In this document: piece after piece, positions 1 to 11,744 of the stretch
How the letters are laid out: each line of letters starts with the position of its first letter
How positions within the stretch are numbered: the first letter of the stretch is position 1
Program-made: the position numbers and the translations under genes
Notes under the pieces: model-generated
What the model saw: only the letters and a program-made list of their open reading frames with translations
Told to the model about the DNA's origin: nothing
Databases searched by the model: none
NCBI GenBank assembly: GCA_012932865.1
Contig: SAXG01000012.1
Coordinates: 124,001 to 188,000 of the forward strand
Source of the DNA: Amylostereum areolatum
Lineage: Eukaryota > Basidiomycota > Agaricomycetes > Russulales > Stereaceae
Direction: 5' to 3'
Length of the DNA stretch: 64,000 nt

Positions 1-2289
1 CGTCAAGAGAGACCGAAAGATATCCAATGACAGGGTCCTTGAGGAAATCGCGATCGTCGATCACCTTCACTGTGATCACCGAAGACGAACGGTCACTGCA
101 CAAAAACTCGGTTGCACATTCCCAAACAGGTTGCACAGTGTGTTTCGCTTTGATGCTGTTTGCAATAGGCTGACTTTGGTTACCCACGAAAATCTTCGCG
201 AAAGGATTTATGTCGTTGCTGTGCACTTTGGTCGTGTCCAGGTCCTTTCCTTGATGTATGACGAAACGCACGATTCCGACCTCTGAATAGGACGATCAGC
301 TATTCGCCAGGCTATGGGACCATGCTCACACTTACTAGATTCAGGCAGTTCTTCCACACCAGACTCATCGATCTCGGGTTGCAGGACCGGGAAGTAAGAG
401 ACATCGAAACGAAGCAGGCCCTTTTCTTTGCCGTCCTTGAAGATGGGGGCCTCGACACCGTCCTGGCTAGAGTCTTCTTGCAGCTTGTTCAGTTCGAAAA
501 GAGCAGCACCAAGTTCGCTATCCTTGCGGTGTTCATTGTAATCTAGGACAGTGAGGTTGATGTTCTCGGCGAGGTTGTTCACGAGCAAAAACTTGGTCTC
601 GTGCCAGGATGGGTTCGCGCTGAATGCCATTGTCAGTTATTGCAGAATATGGTGGTACGTGGATACGAACGTGTTGCGCTTCCACTTCGTCTTGGCCAGC
701 GCGCCACGATTATTGATGCTCAAGGCAACATATGGGTCCGGGGTGCCACCACCGATCTTACTTCCCTTGATTCCGCGGGCCGATCGTATAGTGATTTTGA
801 CGACGCCGATAGCAGTGTCCAAAGGAGTTCCAGACAAAAGCTGTTCGAGGTTGAGAGTGAAGAAGTGCGGATCGTACATCATTGGGCCCAGTATCGAGTG
901 GACAAGGTCTCGTATGAAAGACGACAATCCTGGGATCTAGGAGAGTATTCAACGAGCGCTTTCGAGAGCGGGCGTACAACGGACTTACATTGGCGATATC
1001 AAACCCAAAGGTATCACCGCCGATAGGCTTCAAGACATAGTCGATGATAGGTTTCTCCATGAACGAGATGTCGACAAGTTGAACGTGAGGAAAGTTGTTC
1101 ATGAGCTTCATGCGTACACGCATGAGACCACTGAATGTCATGTCTTCCACCAGCACGGGCATCGTGGCGGCCGCCACGCCTTTTCCGACGCGAATAGCTA
1201 GAACGATCTTGGGATTCCTCTTTTTCGCTTGCTCGCGCGGCGTCAGATCGGAGACGTCGTTCGGGGTAAAGGAGATGCCCCAATCCATCATGACGATATC
1301 CTCCGCCGTACGCGGGAAGGTGCGAACTTTGTCGATGCGAGGAGCCTTGTTCCCCAGAGTAAAGCTGCTCAGACGCAACGATTCGAGGAAGGTCGGGCAA
1401 TTTGTGCTGAGGATTTGGTCGACCGAGGAAACGATGGTTGCCGAGAGTACGGGTTCGTAGATAAGCCAGAAGCGCTCAAGAAACTCGTTGATCCATTCGG
1501 CGCTTTCGTGCTCGGACGTCAAGGCGGTCTTGACCAGTTCACGTTGAATGTCATCTCGGGCGCGACGTCGGACGCGAGCCATGGAAGTCGTGTAGTACGT
1601 GTTGCATACGGCCAGGACGATAAACAACCATCCCCAACCAAAATTGAAGCGAGTGACAAAGTGCGAGGCGATGACGGCCTGGGAATACGCGACGCGTTAG
1701 CAGAGCACAAAAATAGAAATGCGTTGAACGGGCGTACGAATGTGACCAATGCAGCGTTGTGATACCAGTCTCCGTAATATTGCTCGGAAATGAATGAATG
1801 CATCATGCGTACTTCCTTCGCATCCTGGTCCTCGTCTTGTTGATCGACGAATGCGCGCCATCCGACCTTGTACCAGTCAGGTATGGGGGGTGCTGAGCCT
1901 GTGGGCATGGCACCTGGCGGCTGAGGGTGCTCGTTTGTTGTATGTTCGACCAGTGCCAACTTGTCGACGTCCTCGATCGTGATGGTGGGTACAATATTAG
2001 AAGCTCCCGGGTCGATAGTCACCTCTGCATCGTGGTCAGCGGGCGGTCGGTACGCATAAACTCCACGGGGCGCACCTCTCCCGCTCTCCTCGGTTTCTGC
2101 GGTCTTGCTCTTGAGAGCGCTGCGAGCTTTTCCAGCGGCCGCAGCTTTCTCCTCGGGCGAGGCATCTGGGTCGAAAGAGTGGATAGTGGCACCTGCGTTG
2201 GAAGCGTCGGCGCGGAGTATGTCGTTCGCAGCGTCGAGAGGTTGTGGACCTGTGAGTACACCGTTACTGGTGGGAAGCGACGTCGCCAT
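1..2289 (-). CDS. Tricalbin / extended synaptotagmin-like ER-plasma membrane tether (3' end outside window)
   Basis: Tricalbins tether the ER to the plasma membrane and move lipids through an SMP domain. The ATG at 2289 begins MATSLPTSNG; a further ATG at 2373 gives a Pro/Leu-rich extension that I judge to be 5' UTR. Reading leftward: a charged cytosolic N-terminus, a hairpin membrane segment after the first intron (FNFGWGWLFIVLAV), an SMP domain in the exon 1678-989 (EWINEFLERFW, IDKVRTFPRTAEDIVMMDWG), a first C2 domain (IRSARGIKG, GTPDPYVALS) and the start of another C2 (GKDLDTTKVHSNDINPFAKI) that is cut by the window edge. Introns lie at 1746-1679, 988-937, 658-620 (only 39 nt) and 335-283. 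About 690 residues are present. Family membership is clear; which of Tcb1/2/3 it equals cannot be told. Confidence 0.9.
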
Positions 2290-3033
2290 TGAAGGCGACG
2301 GAGAGAGTAGATGATGGACGGGAGGAAATAGGTGGGAACAAAAGGAGAGTGGGATAAGGGGGGGTATAGCCAAAAATTAAGTACTATTCGTGGCGGACGG
2401 GCGACCTGGAAAACCAGTGACGTCAGCTGTGTGTACCCGGGCCATCCCCCAACCGGGTACATACTCTACTGTACTTGTTTTGTTTTTAGAAGCGGATCCT
2501 GCCCTTTCTACTCAGATTACAACGCTAAGTCGAACGTTGTGCCCGCCACCGACGCGTTCACCCCTCATATGCTACCTCATCGAGCTTCAGGTGTGGCGGT
2601 CTGGTGAGATGTGCCCTTGGGGCCACCGCCTCGTTCAGTGGGGCCCCGTATTACTCAAATCACACTGCGATCGCAAAGGTACATCGAGATTGGGGCGGGG
2701 CTGGGTGGTTTTGGTATCGCCTCGCCGGCTGCGCTGCGTACGCTAGAGGTCAACTTCGATGCCGTGGAAGAATGCTTGGGGCGGACCAAATGTTCCGACG
2801 AGACGCGATGCATCGATGCACGCCGCACGGCACTTTAGTAGAATGTAAAGATTTGACTTGAGGCGGGCGGGCGAGGGCGGCGGCGGAATATCAAACATGT
2901 GCAAACAACTCCCCGGCATTGCGCTCGGACGATGCTCACAGCGTCGGCATCCAAATGTCATAGCCCACAGCTGCTCTTCGCATCTCGTCTCGCTCTCTTT
3001 ACTTTTTCTCACATCGAAATTTCTTAGCCACTC
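2290..3033. other. Divergent intergenic promoter region
   Basis: This stretch separates the tricalbin start (minus) from the Ugo1 start (plus) and must hold both promoters. Short overlapping reading frames occur but none shows a conserved motif or plausible splicing. I see no RNA gene. Confidence 0.5.
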
Positions 3034-4592
3034 ATGAACTCTCCGTCCTCTCTTCGGGACCTGTACAACACATCTCCGACAACTTGGTCATTCGCCCCGC
3101 CGTCTGAGAATGCCACCAAGTCACCGATGAGCTCTCCTCCTGCAGGACCATCCTATGTCTTCTCATCTCCGCGGCCTCCGCAAAACTCCATCTTCGAGCT
3201 CTCTCCTGGCCTTGCCGAGCCCGGTGGTGTGGACCTCAAGCTGTTGGCCAAGACCCTTGTCGCGAGCGCGTTCTTGCAGTATACAAGTACCGCAATAGTT
3301 ATGCCCTGGGAGGTCGGAAAGCTTCTCCTGCAGGTACAGTGGGTTCCACGCGATGCTGGGGAAGAACAAGAGGAAGTGGTAGAGGAGGTGGAGGAGGAGG
3401 TGAAACAATTATTAAGTATTTTGACTGCAGACTGACCTTCATACAGTTGAGTGACGACTCGGGTGAAGATTCCTACTTCGCGGACCCCGCCTCGTCAGGG
3501 CCCTCGAGATATCCCGCCCCGCGCCCTGCAGATGAACGGGGGTACATCGTGCGCAAGAGCGTCCTCGAAGAGGGCACACGACCGGAGTACGTCATTCCAG
3601 TCGGCAGCGCCGATGGTGTATGGGGGATGATCAAGCGACTGGGGCGCTTCCAAAACGAAGGTTGGTTGGCTTTATGGAAAGGTAGGTAACTTGTTATTTG
3701 GAATCTCTCTCAGTCCCTGACATTCGTGCAGGGCTGTTGACTTCGTGTATAACGGACCTCATTTCATCCACTCTACAACCTCTCGTTCACGGCGCCCTAC
3801 AATCACTGTTCACACCCTCCAGCCTCACCTCACCTTACCTCTTCCCGGGCTATACGGCGTCACTTCTTCTCCCCGTCGCCTCCCACCTCATCACTGGGTT
3901 GCTTCTCTCTCCTCTGGACCTCGTACGCACTCGTCTTATCGCCCAATCGTATTCCGAACGACACCGAACGTACAGCCGGGCCTATCGACGCTTTGAAACG
4001 GATCATACGCGAGGAAGGTGGCATCCGCGGGCTATACCTGCACCCCCATCTTCTCATTCCCGCCGTCATCGACAACACCCTGCGACCGCTGATGTCGCTT
4101 GGGCTACCACCCCTCATTGCGGCGCGATTCTTCCCAGGTGCTCTCTCGCCCGAAACGAGTCCGGTTACGTGGGGTGTCATCGAGTTCGTCAGCACGACGG
4201 TAGGGCTGATGGCGTCGCTTCCGTTCGAAACGGTACGTCGCCGGTTGCAAGTGCAGCCGCGGGGTACGGCACGGCCATTGCGGACATGCGTGGAAACACG
4301 TCCAGCACCTTACAACGGAGTCGTCGACACGATGTGGCATATTCTGACGGAAGAACGTTCGGATTTGCCCATACGACCTCGGAGAAGGAAGAGTGGGAAA
4401 GGGAAGGAGCGGGCGGATGAATCTGCCGCCGAGGAGGATGGGGAGGATATTCCAGAGAGCAATTGGAGGCATACGGGGCTGGGGCAACTGTACAGGGGAC
4501 TGGGAGTGCGTGTGGGTGCAAGTGTGATTGTGTTTGCGCTGGGGATACTGAGCGGGGGGGATGACGGGGATTCTGGATGGGCGGAGCTGTGA
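3034..4592 (+). CDS. UGO1: Ugo1-type mitochondrial outer-membrane fusion protein (carrier fold), one frame break
   Basis: Ugo1 is a degenerate mitochondrial-carrier protein of the outer membrane, needed with Fzo1 and Mgm1 for mitochondrial fusion. Exons: 3034-3399, 3447-3681, 3732-4592; introns of 47 and 50 nt have GT-AG ends. Features seen: PWEVGKLLLQVQWVPRD (first carrier-like repeat), an acidic linker with DSYFADP, then SPLDLVRTRLIAQS (a PxDxVRTR carrier signature) and a third repeat with LPFETVRRRLQVQ. A charged basic/acidic insert (RPRRRKSGKGKERAD) precedes the last transmembrane stretch. After HRTYS the frame must skip one base near 3977 (an extra C in agCcggg) to continue as GPIDALKRIIREEGG, which matches the family. 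No intron of plausible size fixes this, so I read it as a likely consensus error. The protein would be about 485 residues. Confidence 0.85.
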
Positions 4593-4838
4593 CGGGATAT
4601 GGTGGGATCATGGTTGTCACTACTCATTTAACGACTTTTTAATACTGCTCGCAAGCGACCTGTCGTACTTTTTACGTGGCTTATAGAGCATGGGAGTCGA
4701 AGATTTGCTTAATGATGGAACTTTGAGATGCGTGGTCACATGACCAAGCCGGTAGACAGACCCCAATGAAAAGCGACTGGGGGGAACTCAAAACAGGACT
4801 CGGACTTTACCCCCGCTCGCAGTTCTGTGTTCTCGACC

Positions 4839-6532
4839 ATGTCCTCTTCGAACGGCGAGCTTTGTTTTTCAATTTCTTCCGCGCTACTTCAGCTCATCCT
4901 GCAGCAGACAGCAAAACGACGTCGGCGCTGCTGTTCAGGGCCCTTCATCGAATACGCACAACTCCGCCCCGCGTCATAGCTTCCCCTCCCACCCGTTCGT
5001 CTCCTTCCATGCCTCCTTCCTCTCCTTCTAATCTTTCTTTCAAGAACCCCGCCGCGCCGCTGTAGCCCTCATCCTCCGCGTCGTACCGCCCCCTCACTTC
5101 CCCACACCTTATATTCCGCCAACCCCTCCCTCTCTCGCCGACTTTTTCGCTCTTGACTGGGTCGCTCACCCCGCCGCCCGTCCCGAGATCCTTTTCCTTC
5201 ATCGTTCAAAACCAGACCCAGGCGACACACAGGACGCTCATGTCGCCTTCCCCGGTGGGCGCATGGAGGAAGGCGACGAAGGAGGCCTCTACACCGGTGC
5301 GTGTGACTCGTTCTTCTCCCCGTCCCTCCCCCTGACCTGACTTGCATCGCATGTCTATAGCTATGCGTCAGACGTGGGAAGAGATTGGACTCGACCTCGC
5401 CGAGAACGATTATATGGCCATTGGCCAGCTGGACGACCGTGAGATCACCACCTCCCTCGGGAAAAGGCTGCTTATGATCCTCAGCCCGTTTGGTATGTCG
5501 CTATGTTCCTTGTCTCGACTGCCGTGTCTGATTCTTTCTGTAGTCTTCCTTCAATTAACCCCTACCCCGACTCCCATCGAGCCAGTGTCGGAGACAACAT
5601 TACATTGGATTCCACTCTCCTTCCTATTCACTTCTCCCTCTTCACTTCTCTCCCAAGACGTCCCTCAACCACAATGGTCCACAGTGACAGTCGACGCAGC
5701 CACCCGCCTCGCCCCTAGACATTCCACCATCCTGAGAATTGTCATGCGCGCACTGGTCGGGAACATGCAGTTTCCTGCTTTGATCTTGTCAACGTCCTCA
5801 CCATCACACTCTGCCGACGACGCCGATGACAAACGGCGCGGCTCGCTCGAGATGGAAGCCGGCACTTTCTATCGCTCCCCCTCTTCGCTAAAGTTGTGGG
5901 GACTCACCCTCGGCATGTCCCTCGACCTCCTCTCGTATATGGCCCCAACTCCTCTCACACCCTGGGACGCGGACGCCATCATGGGCATCACGGGCGTATC
6001 AACAGACGAACGCGGTGGAAAAGGCAAGAAGCGACGAAAGGGAAAAGGTCGTATCAACGCACCGCCAAGCTTGACGAGCGTGTTCCCCCGCTTCTCCTAC
6101 CCGGACGTCAACTTTTGGATCTGGTGAGTCGCCCGTTTTATATCCCAGAACCGCGACGCGGTCATATGACCCTAGCATTCAATGCTGGTACCTTGCCGTC
6201 GCGTTTGCCCGGCGCACCGATCGTAATCATTCATTGATGTACTGACTTTCGGGTGTGCAGGGTCTTCGGTAAGCGGTACCGCGAGGTCATCCGCGGTTGG
6301 GAGGCTTCCGTGCGTGCTGGTGGAACGAATGACAGAAGGTCAGTCTTCAGTGCCGATAAACTGCCTTTTCGATCACTTATGCCCATTCTCATTTGACAGG
6401 ATAAACTGGACGGGCGCTGCATTGACCACGTTTTACGCCGCGGTACGCAAGGCTCTTGTCGTCGTACTCGTCCTCCGTGCTATCGGCATCCTCGTTGGAA
6501 TGGCACTAGGTATCTGGTGGGTGTTCCGGTGA
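4839..6532 (+). CDS. Nudix hydrolase with C-terminal membrane segments (CoA-diphosphatase-like)
   Basis: Predicted to cleave a nucleoside-diphosphate-linked substrate; the fold resembles the NUDT7/8/Pcd1 group. Seven exons: 4839-4863, 4905-4994, 5045-5296, 5361-5492, 5544-6123, 6261-6338, 6400-6532; they sum to exactly 430 codons, which supports the ATG at 4839 and a 41-nt first intron. An in-frame ATG at 4766 is the alternative start. The Nudix box reads AFPGGRMEEGDEGGLYT, then AMRQTWEEIGLDL across an intron. The usual RExxEE is RQTWEE here. The C-terminal half has two hydrophobic segments, LKLWGLTLGMSLDLLSYM and VVVLVLRAIGILVGMALG, and a Lys/Arg-rich linker, so it is probably membrane-anchored. 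Substrate is unknown. Confidence 0.82.
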
Positions 6533-6828
6533 GGTCCCTGTCGGCCAGATGGCCATCTTACTTTATTTACACGAACAATGGTACTTACCAGACGTACTTA
6601 TATGATTATATTCTACATTGTACGAGGCAGATTTGCGACCAGCATCCTCTTCACGGATGTGTCTAAAGGCATGTGTACCACACTCCCCTATACCAACGAT
6701 GTGTCTTTGCCGCAGTTATCCCCACACGGACACCACGATGTTAGAATCTTCTTCGTGTTCCAAACTGGTACTACTACATTTAAATGCACGGGGCTTCCTA
6801 TCGTCCAATAACGCAGTCAAACTGACAC

Positions 6829-9105
6829 CTACAGCGGCAGACCGCATACCTCACAATCCGATCCTCCATGGCTGTTCTCAAACGTGCAGTGAGGGCATAC
6901 TCTACCTCCCCCGCTCCCGCCTGCAGCACCCAGTTCGTCGTAGAGCTCAGGTGGAATGTCTTCATCCATGGGATGCGACGATGATGCTGTTTGAGGGGGT
7001 GCTAAACAGGAACAATGTAAGTCTCGAACTGTGTTGATGGGACAAGATACTCACGAGCACTCTCGCGCGCAAAGGTTGTGATCGTGTGCCAGCTCTCGGT
7101 AGTTAAGAGGGGATCGAGGAGTGTTGGGTCGTCGAGATTCGGTGAAGACACCACCTTGACTAATATCTTCATATCGGCCTGAGGGTAAACATGTCAATCT
7201 ACTTGTGGCGAAGTGTTGAAACCGAAAAGCGCACCTCGGAGAATAAACCCGAAGTGCCGAGGAAGGCAACGAGATGCCAATCACTGAGGTACTTGGTGAG
7301 TTCCATCCGTCGGCGGGAATCGCGGTCATTGGCTGATAATTGCACGTCAGGCGCATTGAGTTCGTTAAGTCTCCGGAGAACGTGTTCAATGGTCTGATTC
7401 TCCAATCCCGGTCGGTTCTCAATCGGGAATGACTGAGAGAAGAATAAAGGAGATGGGTTCTGGGGGAACCCGTTGGACACCTAGAATGCATTAGCTCTGG
7501 AGTCGACGACCCTAAAAAGGCTAAGTGGACTCACATTCACGAGAAGATACTCTACAGGGAAGGCAGGCTTCGCACTCTTCTTCACCTCGAGTCCATATTC
7601 GTTCCGGTAGCGGAAGAACACATCCGGGACATATCTAGCCGCATCGTCGTCCTCGCCCCTGTTCTCTTCCTTCACAAGCATAATGCCAGGATCCACACTG
7701 GCCTCGATCATGTCTGCCTGGACCATACCCACGGCTTGCTCGCTGACTTGGTACGCTTGTACGTCAATGGCTCCCTCTTCGGTTCCTGTCAAGACGGCGG
7801 TCACCAGACGCGATCCAAACTTGCCACTGGGAGAGGAGCGTGTCGGCGTGGGATGTTGTGCCTGGAGCTGAGCGGCGAAGAGAATCTCGAGCGACGAGAG
7901 GAAGAACGAGCCTGGGTGCCGTTTATAGACACTCTTACTCCGATCTTCGGGGGTGGGATCGAGGTCGGTGAATATGTATCCGACGATTTGAAGAGGCGTC
8001 GAAGCTGAGGCCGCGAGATCGGTGATGCGTGGTTCGTCCTCCCAAGGGAGGCCGAGCGATAGTCCGTCGAGCTCGCCTTCCTGCGGTGGCTCGTGAATCG
8101 CCTCGACAACAGCTTTGACACCGAGCGGAACTTTGTCGTAAGGTTCATAACGGCCGATTAACCACCCAAAACGCTGCCGTCCGGTGGAACGCCACGCCTG
8201 AAGAAAGCGGTCGATGATCTCCATGGACGCGATTTCGAGATGGTCGACCATCCTGAATGGTTGGCTCTGCAAGGTTATGGCTGATGGTTGACAGGCCGTG
8301 CAGATTCCGAGCGGCCAATTGGGGTGGCCACCTGAAGGACAGGGCACCTTGACGCGATAGTCGGGTTCAGAGAGTGGGGGTAGAGCAGCGCTAGAGCCGG
8401 ACGACGCTTTGGGAGAAAGCTTCTTGAGGTAGGCATGGTAGGAAAGATGTTTGATGCTGTTGTCTTGATGGTATTTGGCGTCGTAAGGCTCTAGCGGCAT
8501 ACAGTAGTCGCACATGGCGTTGACCCCGTGCTTGCAAAACTTTGCATCGCGAGTGCGAGGTATTTTCCCGTCTACTGTACGAAGGTACTGGTCCACTGGA
8601 TGCTCCACCACAGCCTCCCATGGACGTTTTGCTGTAGGTGGCACGGACGATTGCGCTGCAGGTGGGGGGGCAGTCGCAGGTTCTTGTGATGTGCTCGCGG
8701 TAGGACGCTCTTTGTAGGATACGAATATCAGGTCGCCATGTCTGAGTTGATGCGATTCATAAGCGAGTCTGAGAAACGAGAGGCGACTCACTTTAGCCCA
8801 AGGCTCTGCAAGTTTCTACCCTGGAGCGAAGACGCAGGCGTTTCGTTTCCTCTAGGTTGATTGGAGATCGTAAGGGTCGACGGATCGGAATTCGTTGTTG
8901 TCTCTGAAATCTGATGTAGCTTGAGTTGCACCATCCACTGGGTAAAGCACGTCCACACGTACTTTGGCGAGTAGCTGAGATATGTCCGCAGAGGGATCGA
9001 ATTCGAAACGAAAGTTTCCATCCTTTGACCTGATTCGAATTAACTGAGATGATCCGGTGAGTTCAGGTGAGTGGTGAGCCGTGTGCGATGATCGAGACGA
9101 ACCAT
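6829..9105 (-). CDS. NPL4: Npl4, ubiquitin-binding cofactor of Cdc48/p97, with C-terminal NZF finger
   Basis: Npl4 works with Ufd1 and the Cdc48 ATPase to extract ubiquitinated proteins in ER-associated degradation. Seven exons (9105-9103, 9043-8963, 8910-8792, 8741-7535, 7480-7235, 7178-7055, 7001-6829) sum to 651 codons, a 650-residue protein, the family's usual size. The first exon is only the ATG; the next begins LIRIRSKDGNFRFEFDPSAD, the UBX-like fold. The zf-NPL4 region has Cys at about 137, 145, 148, 202, 215 and 218. The Npl4 domain follows (RFGWLIGRYEPYD, AVVEAIHEPPQ). The protein ends in an NZF finger, CPHCTF...CEVCGLPL (about 629-650). It shares a divergent promoter with the bZIP gene. 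All six introns are 50-59 nt with GT-AG ends. Confidence 0.95.
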
Positions 9106-9710
9106 GGTGAAAGGGAGGTGATGGTGGACGGAAGGGTACTGAGAAATGCTAAGCGCCCATTGGACGCGTACGCTCGACGCGTCATGTGCTCACGTGACCT
9201 ATCGCTATTCCGAATACGAAGCGGGCACAATTCGGAATTGCGAGGGCGGTCGGTGTTCTTGAGCATCAACGTGTTTATAAAGCTGCGGTGTGGCACGAAC
9301 GAGCCTCTGGAAACCTCCCGTGTACATTTGTTGCAAGGTAGGTGCGACGGTAAGAGCCATGGACCGTCTCGCGTTTGCTGAATTTGAAAATCATTCCTAG
9401 CCCAAGCGCCTCGCCCGCGCCTTTTCCATCCCTCGCAATGCAGATCCAGTGTGGGTTCTGTACTCATGCTAACGCGAGTCTGAAATATATCCGTTGCATC
9501 ACCAAGTCTCCGTTACGTCCTCCAGCGCCGTACTGAGGAGCTCGTCAAAAGCTCGACAGGATGGCTGCCGACATACTGGTACAATGCTGTCGCCATCGAG
9601 TCTCCAGATTGCGAATAGCCTACGTCCATTCGCAATACCCCTCGACCCTCTCGTAACTCATCAAGAGGCTTCTTGATGCACCATGCGCCGTCTTTCTATA
9701 GCACCTCCTC
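9106..9710. other. Divergent promoter region between Npl4 and the bZIP gene
   Basis: No convincing coding exon was found here. It must carry the promoters of two head-to-head genes. Small reading frames on both strands have no recognisable motif. Confidence 0.5.
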
Positions 9711-10783
9711 ATGGCACGCGCGCTTTCTATGAAAGAAGAAACCCTTCGGGCTTCCTTCTATCCCACCAGCACACAAGCTGAGCTCGATCTTTGGCAGAAC
9801 CTCGCGTTCTCATTCGACATGGATTCCAAACAACAAGGATCGTCTGTCCGTCACCCCACCTCCTCAAGCAGGACCCGTTCCGCAAGCAATCCGTCTTCAG
9901 CGGGGCACGGAGCTCCTGACGCCCATGCGGTATGACAGTTTCCATTGGGATCGTGACCCCCAGCCATCTCAATCTTGTCTGCTCGGTAGCCTCATGGTCA
10001 AGGCGCAGGTCCAAACTCATTCAGGGAGTCGCCAAACATACCATTTCCTCCATCCTCATCCGCCGCGCCTCACAGCTACGAAGCCATCGCAAATGCGTTA
10101 CGTACACTGCAAGAGTCCCTGCCTTACCTCCCGACTCCTTCCATAAATCCATACCCTACACCCAACAATCAACAACCGCCCTATCAGCAGCCGTATCCTT
10201 CACCGTCCTTTGACAATTCTTTTCCGTGGACATCCGTGCAGGACCCAGGGCGTGGTGCGGCACCACTTGACCTGTCGTCACTCCTCACGTCCGCAGGGCA
10301 GCAAGCCCCGTCGTTGTCCAACGCCCCCTCACAGACCCCAAATCTGTCGGTAACTCCGATAACTTCTCTTGATTGGATAGATGCCGATGACGAATCCACA
10401 AGCCCCGTCGACACAGAGATAGGTGTAACTGAGGACAAACGTAGAAGGAACACTGCCGCATCTGGTGCGTTTACCCACTCGCGCTCGCCCCAAATCGTTT
10501 TGACGCACTCCCTTCAGCTCGTTTCCGAATCAAAAAGAAACAGAAAACACTGAACCTTGAACGCACTGTGTCTGACCTTACCGGCCGCGTCGACGAGCTC
10601 GAGCAGGAGGCATCAGATTTGCGCCGCGAGAACGGGTGGCTGAAGGAGATCGTTATGCTCAAGAGCAGACGGCCGGATACGGCGTTCGCGTTCGAGGGAT
10701 CTAAAGGCGGATCACACGGCGCAGGAGAGCCAGGCGGCCGCTCATCGCAGGACGACAAGGGTGAGGGGAGTAGCAAAAAATAG
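9711..10783 (+). CDS. bZIP transcription factor of the Cys3/MetR/Met4-like type
   Basis: Likely a sequence-specific activator in the group that controls sulfur and amino-acid metabolism in fungi. Exons 9711-9929, 9990-10464 and 10518-10783 sum to 320 codons. The C-terminal bZIP spans an intron: the basic part is KRRRNTAAS-ARFRIKKKQK, and the N-x2-A-S-A-R-F-R pattern is typical of this group. The heptad part follows (LERTVSDLTGRVDELEQEA, LRRENGWLKEIVML), about residues 223-280. The remainder is Pro/Ser/Gln-rich and disordered, with an acidic patch (DWIDADDEST) just before the basic region that could be an activation segment. Start at 9711 is the first in-frame ATG; an unseen upstream exon is possible. 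The sulfur-regulator role is inferred from the basic region only. Confidence 0.85.
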
Positions 10784-11094
10784 TAATTGGCTCTAAAAGG
10801 GTAGTTGTGCGTTAGCCGGGACGAGCACATTTCTCTCTCACACACGGTCACTATCATCACATCTGTATACACATCTATAACCACAATAACCTTGTACCTA
10901 AGAGTCTGGTGTATGCGCTCATTCCTGTATCCCTCGTAGCGTCCGAGTCCATTTCTTGTTGGATTATCATTCGTTCGACAGAACGCGCGACTTCGACGCG
11001 ATGTCGGCGGGTCACGTTTTATTCCCACGCGGGCCTCTCGGCTGCCGGCGTGCCAGTGCCACGGCTCCCGGACCTAGCTCTGCGTTCCTCACCC
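10784..11094. other. Short intergenic region before COX19
   Basis: Tandem genes flank this 311-base gap, which should hold the bZIP 3' UTR and the COX19 promoter. Nothing else is visible. Confidence 0.4.
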
Positions 11095-11510
11095 ATGTCC
11101 TTCGGTCGACCGCCCTCCATATCCACAGGATTCCAAGTGTCTCCTCCTAATCGAGGTTCATTTCCTCTCGACCATTATGGTATCAAACTCTCCTCTCGAA
11201 TCTGGGGCTATTCTCACCTGCTTGTTCTCGGAAACAGGCGAGTGCAAAGACGCCATGGCTCAATACCTCGAGTGCCTAAAGAAGAACTCGAGCACATCCA
11301 CGGAATGCCGACATCTAAGCAGGGACTATCTGGGTTGCCGAATGCAGAAGTACGTCGCTGGTCTATCTCGAAATTCCTGCTTACTATAGACGCGTCTCTG
11401 GAATGGGTAGGGGCTTGATGGGCAAGGACGAATGGAGAAATCTGGGGCTTTCCAATCTCAAGGGCGATAAACCACCAGACAGTGAAGGGCATGTCAAAGG
11501 TGATGCGTAG
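11095..11510 (+). CDS. COX19: Cox19, twin CX9C copper/cytochrome c oxidase assembly protein
   Basis: Cox19 acts in the mitochondrial intermembrane space with Cox11 in copper delivery to cytochrome c oxidase. Exons 11095-11179, 11238-11349 and 11390-11510 give 105 residues, the usual size. Twin CX9C motifs are intact: Cys31-x9-Cys41 (ECKDAMAQYLEC) and Cys52-x9-Cys62 (ECRHLSRDYLGC). The C-terminal MGKDEWRNLGL is typical. The second intron is only 40 nt. It starts 311 bases after the bZIP gene on the same strand. Confidence 0.95.
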
Positions 11511-11744
11511 AATTATTCGCACTCTCTGCGTTACGCGCTATCCTCCGCATGCTATTTCGGTCGAGACATACAGATGAAATATACTACGAAGAGTGGATGA
11601 CATCATGCCACCAGGTGGATCTCATGCCAGTTGAACAATCGATCGACTTAACCTTCTCAAACGATGCCTATAATAAGTTATGGCATTCAATTCGGCGACT
11701 CAAAAGCTACAAATACATCCAATGAACTCGAGACATATCCAGAG

